DNA of 59,515 nt from an uncultured Eubacteriales bacterium (GCA_900318145.1 ONJM01000016.1:1-59515), one strand, 5' to 3'. Shown: positions 33,369 through 41,546, numbered from the stretch's first letter. The notes: generated by a model not told the origin, from the sequence alone. Numbers and translations: made by a program.

Positions 33369-33427
33369 GGTTTAACGCTAAACCTATCTGTTGCCCCGAT
33401 TATAGCAGACCGGGGAAACACTGTCAA
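33369..33427 (-). promoter_or_regulatory. Promoter and LacI-type operator of the secreted binding-like protein
   Basis: On the minus strand TTGACA (33422-33427) and TATAAT (33399-33404) are 17 bp apart, a full consensus. The 16-bp near-perfect palindrome GGTTTAACGCTAAACC (33369-33384) lies over the transcription start. Confidence 0.87.
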
Positions 33428-33488
33428 GCATGCATTGAAAAATATTTTTGATTTCAGACCAATTTTTCTATTTTCCACGTTTCATATA

Positions 33489-33543
33489 TTGTAATTTTCC
33501 GTCTGACGCGTATAATAAAGCCAGCGATAGTTTAACGTTCAAC
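33489..33543 (+). promoter_or_regulatory. Promoter and operator of the beta-helix hydrolase operon
   Basis: TTGTAA (33489-33494) and TATAAT (33511-33516) are 16 bp apart. GTTTAACGTTCAAC (33530-33543) lies 13 bases after the -10 box and matches the operators at 23560 and 33369 with one altered half. Confidence 0.72.
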
Positions 33544-33571
33544 TTTTATACTGAAGGAGGCATCACATTTC

Positions 33572-35038
33572 ATGAGAAGAATCGGAAATGCCTTTCTCGC
33601 AATCGTGCTCATTGTCTGCGCAGCCGCCGCTATCCGCACAGGCGCGGGAGCGGAACCGGAAAAGACGCTGCTGACAGTCTATGAAGGACCGAAGACGATG
33701 CGGAGCTCCGCGACGGCCGCGGTCAGTGTGAACGGTTTTGATCTGTTTGTGTATGACGTGATGGTCAACCATGAACATATCTGGAACGCAGATACACAGC
33801 CTTCCTCAACGCCGATGACCTATTTTGATTTCAGCGGAACGGCGCGGATTGAAGTCCGCATGCCCGGGCTGGAGCAGGAAGTTGAAAGCGCGGAAGTACT
33901 TCCGGGATCTGCCGGGATCATTCCGGAAGTAAAGGACGGGACGGTCCGCTTTTCGGTTTCACAGCCGGGGCAGTATACGGTCGTATTTAACGGGAACGTG
34001 AACAAAGCGCTGCATATTTTCGCGAATCCTCCGGAGGAAGATATACCGGATCCGGAAGATCCGAACGTGTATTTCATCGGCCCCGGTGAATGGGTTATGG
34101 ACGCGATTGTGCTGCATGACAATGAAACGCTTTATATTTCCGGAGGCGCGGTGCTTCATTCCATTATTTCCGTGCCAAACGCCCGGAACGTCCGGATCCG
34201 CGGACGGGGAATAATTGACGGGAGCGATTTTCCTGCCTGGAATCAGCCCGGCTCCTATGCCAGGGTTCCGATCAGCCTGGATCATTCCAGGGACGTTACG
34301 GTGGAGGATGTCATCGTTGCCAATTCAAACTGCTGGAATGTGAACTCGTATTCCTGCAGAAACGTCACGATGAATAATGTGAAGGTTATTTCCGGCAGGC
34401 AGAACGGCGACGGATTTACCTTTCAGTCCTGCACAGACCATACGGTAACTGGCTGCTTCGCGCGGACCTGGGATGACAGCCTGGTCCTCAAGAATTATTC
34501 CGGCTCCACCAAGGGAATTACTTTCCGGAACTGCCAGATCTGGACGGATCTGGCGCAGTCCATGGAGATCGGCTATGAAACGGACAAGGGACTGACGCTG
34601 GATCCGGAGATCAGCGAAGTTCTGTTTGAGGACATTACGGTGCTCTATAATTTCCACAAACCGGTGATCAGCATCCATAACAGCGACGACGCTTTTGTTC
34701 ATGACATTACCTACCGGAACATCGTTGTGGAGAACGCTTTCATGCAGGGAGACAACGGGAACAACAAGGAACTGATCGAGATGACGCTGCAGAATTCCTC
34801 CTGGTCCACGGTGAAGGATGAATTCGGCAGCATCGACAATGTTCTGATCGACGGGCTGACGGTTCTGAACACCGCGGACGGGAAGATTCCGCGGTCCCGC
34901 TTCGCGGGCCATGACGAAGAACACCGTATCACAAATGTGACGCTTCAGAACGTGACAATCCTGGGAACCCCGATCACAAGCCTGAAAGACATGAAACTGT
35001 CGGCGGACGATTACTGCGACGGCATTACGGTCCGCTGA
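33572..35038 (+). CDS. Secreted right-handed beta-helix glycoside hydrolase (GH28/GH49-like)
   Basis: The 488-residue product has a signal peptide (cleavage near GAG-AEP) and an N-terminal beta-sandwich of about 140 residues (TLLTVYEGPKTMRSSATAAV, NVNKALHIFANPPEEDIPD). A parallel beta-helix follows with the repeats of pectinase-like enzymes: ISGGAVLHSIISVPNARNVR, IRGRGIIDGSD, VNSYSCRNVTMNNVKVISG. Candidate catalytic aspartates lie in RQNGDGFTF and in TWDDSLVLKNYSG, the double-Asp pattern shared by GH28 and GH49. The sandwich-plus-helix order favours GH49 (dextranase/isopullulanase type), which would suit the alpha-glucan-directed GH65 genes, but GH28 cannot be excluded. It starts the operon with the discoidin-domain gene. 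Confidence 0.75.
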   Translation: MRRIGNAFLAIVLIVCAAAAIRTGAGAEPEKTLLTVYEGPKTMRSSATAAVSVNGFDLFVYDVMVNHEHIWNADTQPSSTPMTYFDFSGTARIEVRMPGLEQEVESAEVLPGSAGIIPEVKDGTVRFSVSQPGQYTVVFNGNVNKALHIFANPPEEDIPDPEDPNVYFIGPGEWVMDAIVLHDNETLYISGGAVLHSIISVPNARNVRIRGRGIIDGSDFPAWNQPGSYARVPISLDHSRDVTVEDVIVANSNCWNVNSYSCRNVTMNNVKVISGRQNGDGFTFQSCTDHTVTGCFARTWDDSLVLKNYSGSTKGITFRNCQIWTDLAQSMEIGYETDKGLTLDPEISEVLFEDITVLYNFHKPVISIHNSDDAFVHDITYRNIVVENAFMQGDNGNNKELIEMTLQNSSWSTVKDEFGSIDNVLIDGLTVLNTADGKIPRSRFAGHDEEHRITNVTLQNVTILGTPITSLKDMKLSADDYCDGITVR

Positions 35039-35052
35039 GAAAGGAGCCTTCC

Positions 35053-35658
35053 ATGAAACTGAAATTCTGCATCGCGCTGCTGGCAGCAATGATTCTGATT
35101 CTTCCGTCCGCCGCCTGGGCGGAGACAGCGGACAGCGACGACACGATTGTTACGATTGTCCGCACTCCGGAACAGGAGCATGCCGAACGGCCTCCCTGTT
35201 TTCCCGATCCGAGCGACAATTATATCCGGCTGCCGGACACGGAAAACATCGCGCAGGGAAAACCGGTTCAGGCGAGCGCTCACAACGATGTATACGTGAG
35301 CAGGAACCTGAATGACGGCAAGGTTGAGACCTATTGGGAAAGCAAGGGATTTCCCGCGGAAATGACCGTTGACCTGGAAGGCGTGCACACAGTCTCCTCC
35401 GCGGCGTTCTGCCTGAATCCCTCCGCGATCTGGGAACCGCGGACACAGGAAATCACGCTGCTGGTGAGTACGGACGGGGAAAACTATACGGAAATATCTC
35501 CCGCGGCGGTCTATGAATTTGACGCGGAGAAAGGAAACCGGATCCGAATTGATTTTGAACCGGCGGAAGCTGCCTTTTTCAGAGCTGTGATTACGTCCAA
35601 TTCCGCGTATCCTGCCCATTCCGGCGGCGCGCAGGTAGCGGAAATCTGCGTTTACTGA
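35053..35658 (+). CDS. Secreted discoidin (F5/8 type C, CBM32-like) protein
   Basis: The 201-residue protein has a signal peptide (MKLKFCIALLAAMILILPS, cleavage AWA-ETA) and a linker of about 50 residues. One discoidin-type beta-sandwich follows: NIAQGKPVQASAHNDVYVSR, LNDGKVETYWESKGFPAEMT, VDLEGVHTVSSAAFCLNP, the central ITLLVSTDGENYTEI and the closing FFRAVITSNSAYPAHSGGAQ. Such domains bind sugars such as galactose or glucose derivatives. It follows the beta-helix hydrolase by 14 bases, so it may act as a separate binding module for that enzyme. It has no wall-anchor motif. Confidence 0.85.
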   Translation: MKLKFCIALLAAMILILPSAAWAETADSDDTIVTIVRTPEQEHAERPPCFPDPSDNYIRLPDTENIAQGKPVQASAHNDVYVSRNLNDGKVETYWESKGFPAEMTVDLEGVHTVSSAAFCLNPSAIWEPRTQEITLLVSTDGENYTEISPAAVYEFDAEKGNRIRIDFEPAEAAFFRAVITSNSAYPAHSGGAQVAEICVY

Positions 35659-35992
35659 ACGCGCGGGAGAAAGCGGGAGATGTCCGCTCCGGGGCGGAAG
35701 CCGCGGCGGGCGGGTTTCATATGCAATCCTCCTGCGGCGTGTTCTGAAAACAATACGCTATGCTTTTTTCACAGACTGGTTTTCCTGCTGAACGCCGGAT
35801 CATCTCCGCGCTCCTACGGTTACAGCTTAATCCTTAAAGTCCACTCTAACGCAATAGCCTCCGGAAAAGATCCTGTGCACAGCGGCAGCGGTATGATATA
35901 TTATGAACCGTCCGGCGGACTGTGCAGATTGTCCGGGCCGGTACGCGGCGGATCCGGGCAGTGAAGAAGATTCCGGACGGGAGGCGTCAGGG
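35659..35992. other. Intergenic stretch, no gene seen
   Basis: This 334-base gap between the discoidin gene and the amidohydrolase has no supported gene. It includes an AT-richer part around 35820-35905 with a TATGATATATTATG stretch that could hold the amidohydrolase promoter. No clear terminator hairpin was found after the discoidin gene. Confidence 0.4.
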
Positions 35993-37615
35993 TTGAAATC
36001 AGCTTATTTCAACGGACAGGTATATACCGGGATTACGGAACTCAGCCAGGCTTTTCTGGTGGAGGACGGCGTTTTTGCGGCAGTCGGATCAAACACACAA
36101 ATTCTCGCGCTCTGCGATCCGGAAACAGAGCGGACGGACCTGGAAGGCCGCTTTGTCTGCCCCGGCTTCAACGATTCACATATGCACCTGATCAGCCTGG
36201 GGCAGTCTCTCCGGGCGGCTCCGCTGTCAGCGCATACGGACAGCCTTGCCGGAATGCTGGATTTTCTGCGGCGGTTCGCGTCCGAGCATCCGCCGCGGGA
36301 AGGACAGTGGCTGCGGGGACGCGGCTGGAACCAGGATTATTTCAAGGATGTAAAACGCATGCCGGACCGCCGGGACCTGGACGCCGTTTCAGCGGATATT
36401 CCGATTATGATCACGCGGGCCTGCGGACACTGCTGCGCCGTGAATTCACGGGTGCTGGAGATTGCCGGCATTACCGGGGCGACGCCTTCCCCGGACGGCG
36501 GAAGGATCGGCATGGAAAACGGGGAGCCGGACGGAAGACTGTATGACAATGCGATCGAACTGCTGAACCCGTTCATCCCGCTGCCGGACAGGGAGGAACT
36601 GAAGGACATGATCCGGCTTGCCTGTGGGGTGCTGAACGCCTATGGCATAACCAGCGTGCAGACGGATGACTATTCAACGTTCCGCGCGGTGCCCTGGGAG
36701 ACGGTGAACGAGGCGTACCGGGAGCTGGCCGGGAGCGGGGAACTGACCGTGCGCGTCTGCGAGCAGGCAAATTTCGCTTCGCTTCCGGAGCTGGAACGGT
36801 TTGTCGGAGCGGGAAACATCACCGGCAAAGGGGGCGCGATGTTCCGGATCGGACCGCTCAAAATACTCGGAGACGGTTCGCTCGGCAGCCATACCGCGCA
36901 TCTCTCGTCGCCCTACAGCGACAGGCCGGACACCAGCGGGTTCTCTCTGCTCAGTGACCGGCAGATGAAGGATATGATCCGTTTTGCCAACGCGAACGGC
37001 ATGCAGGTTGCTGTCCACGCAATCGGGGACGCGTGCCTGGACCGGGTTCTAGACGCGATCGAATCCGCGCTGAAGGATTCCCCGCGGGAAGATCACCGGC
37101 ACGGAATCGTGCACTGCCAGATTACGCGGCCGGATCAGCTGGAGCGTATCGCCGGGCTTCGGCTGCACGTCTACGCGCAGTCTGTTTTCCTGGATTATGA
37201 CAATCATATTGTTGAAAGCAGGGTCGGCGCGGAGCGCGCGAAAAGCAGCTACTGCTGGAAAACGCTGATGGACAGGGGCGTTTCGGTCTCCAACGGTTCG
37301 GACTGCCCCGTGGAGCTTCCGGACGTACTGCGCGGTATTCAGTGCGCGGTGACACGCACATCGACCGACGGAACCGGCCCGTTCCTGCCCGGGGAAGCCT
37401 TCAGCATAAAGGAAGCGCTGGACAGCTTCACGATCCGCGGCGCGGAGGCCAGTTTTGAGGAAAACCGCAAAGGACTTATCGCGCCCGGCTATCTGGCGGA
37501 CTTCACCGTGCTTGAGAGAAATCCGTTTGTTACGGAAGCGGCGGACCTGCATACCATCGCCGTCCATTCATGCTGGCTGGGAGGCCGGCGCGTGTACGGC
37601 GGAAATGACAAATGA
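35993..37615 (+). CDS. Amidohydrolase family 3 (YtcJ-like) metal hydrolase
   Basis: The start is TTG at 35993 with GGGAGG 8 bases ahead; the frame is open further upstream, but the extra residues do not fit the family. The 540-residue protein has the YtcJ pattern: the metal-binding NDSHMHLISLG, GWNQDYFKDVKRMPDRRDLD, ITRACGHCCAVNSRVLEIAG, the later histidine motifs VAVHAIGD and GIVHCQI, and GSDCPVE near the C-terminus. The family includes N-substituted formamide deformylase and many uncharacterised enzymes that cleave C-N bonds of small molecules; the substrate here is unknown. It is monocistronic and not obviously part of the neighbouring sugar loci. Confidence 0.88.
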   Translation: MKSAYFNGQVYTGITELSQAFLVEDGVFAAVGSNTQILALCDPETERTDLEGRFVCPGFNDSHMHLISLGQSLRAAPLSAHTDSLAGMLDFLRRFASEHPPREGQWLRGRGWNQDYFKDVKRMPDRRDLDAVSADIPIMITRACGHCCAVNSRVLEIAGITGATPSPDGGRIGMENGEPDGRLYDNAIELLNPFIPLPDREELKDMIRLACGVLNAYGITSVQTDDYSTFRAVPWETVNEAYRELAGSGELTVRVCEQANFASLPELERFVGAGNITGKGGAMFRIGPLKILGDGSLGSHTAHLSSPYSDRPDTSGFSLLSDRQMKDMIRFANANGMQVAVHAIGDACLDRVLDAIESALKDSPREDHRHGIVHCQITRPDQLERIAGLRLHVYAQSVFLDYDNHIVESRVGAERAKSSYCWKTLMDRGVSVSNGSDCPVELPDVLRGIQCAVTRTSTDGTGPFLPGEAFSIKEALDSFTIRGAEASFEENRKGLIAPGYLADFTVLERNPFVTEAADLHTIAVHSCWLGGRRVYGGNDK

Positions 37616-37636
37616 CGCAAACGCGGCGGCAGGCTT

Positions 37637-38053
37637 TCATTCCGTCCCGGAAGCCCTGCGCCGGCGGATCCGGCGCGCGGCCCACCGGACAGCGGCGCGG
37701 ATGACGGCAAAGACCGCGAACATCACAACGAATCCGCCGACGCCGGAGACAATATCGGCAAACTCCATATCGCCGGTTTTTGTCAGCCGCTGACCGATCT
37801 CAACGGCAAAGGTGATCACAAGAATCAGGGTGAAAACATAGATCCAGGTAATGATCATTACATGATTTGTTTTCGCCAGATGCCGGAATAACGGATGAAT
37901 CAGAAAAATCAGCAGCATCCCGAGCAGTCCGATCACCAGAAAATGCAGCTGCTTGTCTGAAAGCGTTCCTTCAAACTTGTTGTTCAGCTGATTGATGCTG
38001 TCATGAACCGAAGCGATCCAGTCAACAGCCTGATAAAGCAGTTCCTTGAGCAT
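37637..38053 (-). CDS. VanZ-like small membrane protein
   Basis: The start at 38053 has AAGGAG 7 bases ahead. The 138-residue protein has about three membrane segments, with DKQLHFLVIGLLGML near the first and AVEIGQRLTKTGDMEFADIV before the last. Both resemble VanZ-type motifs (DK-x-x-HF and an E-x-x-Q followed by an acidic D). It has an Arg-rich C-terminus (ARRIRRRRASG). VanZ proteins are linked to glycopeptide tolerance in some bacteria, but most are of unknown role. It is convergent with the amidohydrolase gene. Confidence 0.55.
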   Translation of the reverse strand: MLKELLYQAVDWIASVHDSINQLNNKFEGTLSDKQLHFLVIGLLGMLLIFLIHPLFRHLAKTNHVMIITWIYVFTLILVITFAVEIGQRLTKTGDMEFADIVSGVGGFVVMFAVFAVIRAAVRWAARRIRRRRASGTE

Positions 38054-38186
38054 AAAGGCTCCTTCCTGCCTCCTGCAGAGCGGGAAAATCATTCGGAGAC
38101 CGTATTATTTTATACTATATGACAGGATTTTACAAATTTATCATAAATTCTTAATAAAACACAACGCACAGCGGCGGCTGTACACG

Positions 38187-38972
38187 CTATTCCGGCAGGA
38201 TATCCCGGCCGAATACCTCCCACTGCGTCAGCGCAGGGAACGCGGAGGGATCATTGCTTTTGACCATCCGCTCCAGGCGGAGCCAGCGGATCCGTCGGCT
38301 GCCCAGATCAATCCACTGGCGGTCCGCTGTTTTCCGCAGCGGAAAGGCAAGATCGCTTCCGTCAGACAGAACGACATGACCGCTGACCCAGTAAGCGTCA
38401 TGCGGAAAATCGGCCCGGAGTGTCAGGGCCATTCTTTCCGCAATGACCGTACGCCCCAGATCCAGCCTGCACCAGGCGTCTTCCCGCGCGCCGATTCCCC
38501 AGCTCTGGAAAGGCCATTCCCCATGAAATGTGTTCAGGCGGATGCCGTCGATTACGCTGCGGGCGCAGAAACAGGCTTCGTTTCTGGTTTCCACGTTTGC
38601 GGTACAGTGGGGGAAGAAATCGGTATCGCCCCGCAGGTCGGCGGGATTGCGGGACAGGACACGGGACACGGACAGCTCACTTTCCGGAACAAGCCTGGCC
38701 AGAATGATATGGCGGGGCGCTTCAAAGGCGCCCGGCGCGTAGGCAAGGCGATGCTCTCCGGCCGGAACGGTCCAGGTCATGGTTCCGTCCGGCAGGAAAA
38801 CCTCCCCGGCGGGAACGGACTGATCCATCTGAACCTTCAGGTGCTTTGCCCCGGATATCAGGACAGTGTCCCCGGGCTGATATACCCGGTCCACGGAAAG
38901 CCAGACCTCCTCCGGATGCTCCGCCGCGGCGAGTACGGCACCGTCCGCGGAACGGACAACGGCAGTAATCAT
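38187..38972 (-). CDS. Cytoplasmic discoidin-like protein paired with a LacI regulator
   Basis: The 261-residue protein lacks a signal peptide. Its C-terminal half looks like a galactose-binding (discoidin-like) sandwich: a conserved SVIDGIRLNTFHGEWPFQSW, a REDAWCRLDLGRTVIAERMA strand and the closing WIDLGSRRIRWLRLERMVKS. The N-terminal part has short strands (AVVRSADGAVLAAAEHPEEV, VPAGEHRLAYAPG). It begins 17 bases after the LacI stop, so it belongs to that operon. Members of such groups in gut Clostridia lie beside uronic acid or glycan genes, but the role is unknown; a cytosolic sugar-binding or debranching accessory is inference. Confidence 0.6.
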   Translation of the reverse strand: MITAVVRSADGAVLAAAEHPEEVWLSVDRVYQPGDTVLISGAKHLKVQMDQSVPAGEVFLPDGTMTWTVPAGEHRLAYAPGAFEAPRHIILARLVPESELSVSRVLSRNPADLRGDTDFFPHCTANVETRNEACFCARSVIDGIRLNTFHGEWPFQSWGIGAREDAWCRLDLGRTVIAERMALTLRADFPHDAYWVSGHVVLSDGSDLAFPLRKTADRQWIDLGSRRIRWLRLERMVKSNDPSAFPALTQWEVFGRDILPE

Positions 38973-38989
38973 AGAATTATCCCTCCTGG

Positions 38990-40036
38990 TTACAGTTTGC
39001 GGAAACCGAGATGCGCGCCGCAGCTTTCACGGATCACCAGTGTCGCGTCCCGCACCATGGCAAAGGAGCGGGAGGAGGATTCCCGGGCGAGCAGCAGTTC
39101 CCGGACGGCGCTCTGCGCCATTTCCTCCGGATGCAGGTCCACGGAGGTGAGGGAAGGATCCGTATAGGCGCAGAAAAACTGGTTGTCACAGCCGATGATT
39201 GCCATATCCCGGGGGAGCGACAGCCCCATTTTTTTCAGCTGTTTCATGACACCCAGCGCCACCAGGTCGTTGAAGGTTACGATAGCTGTGGGCCAGCGGC
39301 CGCGGTCCAGGCCGGAGAGCATCCGGAGCACTCCGCGCTCACCGCTTTCCATATCATAGCCCGCATCCACATGGTAGGCCGGATCGTCCGGCAGGTCCAT
39401 CAGCCGGAGCTGCTCCAGGAATCCTACGCCGCGGCGGGAAGTGTCCTTGCTGTGCATGGAACCGCCGAGAAAGGCGATCCGCCGGTGCCCGAGTGTGTGC
39501 AGATGGCGGACAGGAAGGCGGAAACAGTTGACCAGATCGCTCTGGATGCAGATGCATTCAAGTGAAACATCCGGGGGACAGATGGTGGCAACGGGCATGT
39601 AATTGCCAAGCTTTTCCAGGGCGGAATTCAGGTCGCCGCGATCCCCGGACCAGATGCTGCCGGCAAACAGGACGCCGTCCATGCGGCAGCGGATCAGTTC
39701 ACTGACGATTTCGGGAGAAATCGCCTGGTTTTCCATCGTCTGGAACAGGCGGAGGCTGCACCCGTTCTTTTCCGCCTCCCAGTAGGCAGCGTCAAAAATC
39801 CGGTTGAAATACAGATTGGAAACGACGGGAAGCACAACGGCCAGCGTACGGCTGCGGCCGCCCTCCAGGTTCTGGGCGGAAACGCTGGGCGTATAGGCGC
39901 GGGCATCGATTACCTGCTGTACCTTCAGCCGGGTAGCTTCCTTAACATGCGGATCCTTCCGGACCACCCGCGTGACCGTCGCGGTGGATACCCCTGCCTC
40001 ACGGGCGATATCGTAAATGGTGGTTTTTCTGTTCAT
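38990..40036 (-). CDS. LacI-family repressor of the uronate-polysaccharide locus
   Basis: The start at 40036 is preferred because GGAGGAAG precedes it and the helix-turn-helix then begins at the usual place (MNRKTTIYDIAREAGVSTAT); the longer frame to 40105 runs through the operator. The 348-residue protein has the hinge region SVSAQNLEGGRSRTLAVVLP and a sugar-binding domain (GHRRIAFLGGSMHSKDTSRR, AIVTFNDLVALGVMKQL, FCAYTDPSLTSVDLHPEEM). It is divergent from the importer/lyase operon. The palindrome at 40090-40105, beside its own start, suggests autoregulation and control of the divergent operon. Confidence 0.92.
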   Translation of the reverse strand: MNRKTTIYDIAREAGVSTATVTRVVRKDPHVKEATRLKVQQVIDARAYTPSVSAQNLEGGRSRTLAVVLPVVSNLYFNRIFDAAYWEAEKNGCSLRLFQTMENQAISPEIVSELIRCRMDGVLFAGSIWSGDRGDLNSALEKLGNYMPVATICPPDVSLECICIQSDLVNCFRLPVRHLHTLGHRRIAFLGGSMHSKDTSRRGVGFLEQLRLMDLPDDPAYHVDAGYDMESGERGVLRMLSGLDRGRWPTAIVTFNDLVALGVMKQLKKMGLSLPRDMAIIGCDNQFFCAYTDPSLTSVDLHPEEMAQSAVRELLLARESSSRSFAMVRDATLVIRESCGAHLGFRKL

Positions 40037-40089
40037 ATGCTCTTCCTCCGCCGGCATCTTAACACGAACCGGGTGAAAAAGCAAGAAAA

Positions 40090-40105
40090 ATGTTACCGAT
40101 AACAT
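40090..40105. promoter_or_regulatory. LacI-type operator between regulator and importer operon
   Basis: ATGTTACCGATAACAT (40090-40105) is a 16-bp palindrome with one central mismatch pair and a CG centre. It lies in the leader of the LacI gene. A related site, GAAACCGATAACATTT, is at 40245-40260. Confidence 0.75.
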
Positions 40106-40137
40106 AAAAATGTTCCGAAATTCCGGAACATTTTTTC
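40106..40137. terminator. Bidirectional hairpin separating the divergent units
   Basis: AAAAATGTTCCG (40106-40117) pairs with CGGAACATTTTT (40124-40135). T-tracts flank both sides. It sits between the LacI leader and the importer promoter and could insulate the two transcription units. Confidence 0.6.
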
Positions 40138-40147
40138 AGAAAAATAC

Positions 40148-40260
40148 TTGACAATAAGGGGACAAAGCAATAAGATTTAGACAAATACAGGGAAAGAAAA
40201 GGCAAAGCGGTGCGGAGAAATTGCGATACTGTGCTCCAAAGCGTGAAACCGATAACATTT
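40148..40260 (+). promoter_or_regulatory. Promoter and second operator of the importer/lyase operon
   Basis: TTGACA (40148-40153) and TAAGAT (40171-40176) are 17 bp apart. The operator copy GAAACCGATAACATTT lies at 40245-40260, downstream in the leader, where a bound repressor could block elongation or loop to the site at 40090. Confidence 0.68.
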
Positions 40261-40289
40261 CCCAAACATGAATGAAGGAGGATCCCTTT

Positions 40290-41546
40290 ATGAAGAAACT
40301 GCTGGCTCTGGTTCTGGCCGCTGTGATGCTGATCTCTGTTGTCAGCTTTGCCGCCGCCGAAGAGAAGAAGACCCTGACGATTGTGGCATGGGACGCCACT
40401 ACCACCGCTTACCTGGCCGAGCAAAAGGCCGCTTACGAAGCTGAGCATCCGGATGTGGAGATCGTCTATGTGGACGTTCCCTCCCAGGACTGGACGACCG
40501 ACATGGCCACCAAGCTGAACGACGACAAATTCGATATCTTCATGGTGAAGGATGTTCCCAGCCTGCTGAACTGGTACAAAGCCAATGCGCTGCTGCCCCT
40601 GAACGACTACATTGAAAAGGCCGGCTTTGACCTGAGCGGCTTCAAGGGAATGGACGAGTACTACAAGTTCGACGGCAACCAGGTTGCCCTGCCTTTCCGC
40701 AGCGACTTCGAAGTGCTGTTCTACAATAAAGACCTGTTTGACGCTGCCGGTGTGGCGTATCCGACCAATGACATGACCTGGGAACAGTACAAGGAAAAGG
40801 CTCTGGCCCTGACCAACACCGATCCCGCCAATCCGATCTACGGCACCTTCTATCACACCTGGCTGTCCACCGCGGTCAACTACACAGTGGCGGACGGCGT
40901 GAACACCCTGCTGGACGGCAACTATGACGATCTGGCTTACTTCTATCAGATCATCCAGGATCTGGAAGATGCCGGCGCCTGCATCACCTTCAACGAAGCG
41001 AAAGCGGCCGGACTGCACTACAGCGGCGTTTTCGGAAACGGCAATGTGGCCATGATGCCCATGGGCTACTGGTACGTCGCAACCCTGGCTGACAAGATTG
41101 CCAGCGGCGAATACAAAGTGAAGAACTGGGGCATTGCTTCCATGCCTGTGAAGGAAGGCGTCAAACCCGGCTCCACCTTCGGCAACCTGACCGGTGTTTC
41201 CATCAACGCTGTTTCCAAGAACCCGGATCTGGCGTGGGACTACATTGCATGGCTGTGCGGCGAAGCCGGCGCCAAGGTGACTGCTGCCACCGGCAACCGT
41301 CCCGCCTGGGTTTCCGAGGATGTCGCGGAAGTGCTGGCCGCCAAGGAAGGCTTCCCGACTGATGAAGGCTCCAAAGCTGTTCTGCTGCCCACCTTCGTGG
41401 CGATCGAGATTCCCGGAACCGACAACACCGCCGCGATCTCTGCCGTCCTGAACGAGGAACATTCCAACATTATGACCCGTACCGTCTCCATCGAGGAAGG
41501 TATTGAAGCCATGAACGAACGCGTGGGAGAAATCCTCGGCCAGTAA
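40290..41546 (+). CDS. Extracellular sugar-binding protein of third CUT1 importer
   Basis: The start at 40290 has GAAGGAGGA at 40275-40283 and opens a signal peptide (MKKLLALVLAAVMLISVVSF, cleavage AAA-EEK). The 418-residue SBP family 1 protein has TLTIVAWDATTTAYLAEQKA, the LPLNDYIEKAGFDLSGFKGM region, VLFYNKDLFDAAGVAYPT, and GNVAMMPMGYWYVATL, typical for disaccharide- or oligosaccharide-binding proteins. No lipobox is present. Codon use is strongly biased toward G/C-ending and few rare codons, which suggests very high expression. It leads the operon that contains the lyase, GH88 and GH2 genes. Confidence 0.93.
   Translation: MKKLLALVLAAVMLISVVSFAAAEEKKTLTIVAWDATTTAYLAEQKAAYEAEHPDVEIVYVDVPSQDWTTDMATKLNDDKFDIFMVKDVPSLLNWYKANALLPLNDYIEKAGFDLSGFKGMDEYYKFDGNQVALPFRSDFEVLFYNKDLFDAAGVAYPTNDMTWEQYKEKALALTNTDPANPIYGTFYHTWLSTAVNYTVADGVNTLLDGNYDDLAYFYQIIQDLEDAGACITFNEAKAAGLHYSGVFGNGNVAMMPMGYWYVATLADKIASGEYKVKNWGIASMPVKEGVKPGSTFGNLTGVSINAVSKNPDLAWDYIAWLCGEAGAKVTAATGNRPAWVSEDVAEVLAAKEGFPTDEGSKAVLLPTFVAIEIPGTDNTAAISAVLNEEHSNIMTRTVSIEEGIEAMNERVGEILGQ

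Noticed and set aside
40037-40105. Longer N-terminus of the LacI protein starting at 40105
   Set aside because: It would be encoded by the operator itself and displace the helix-turn-helix from its usual N-terminal position.
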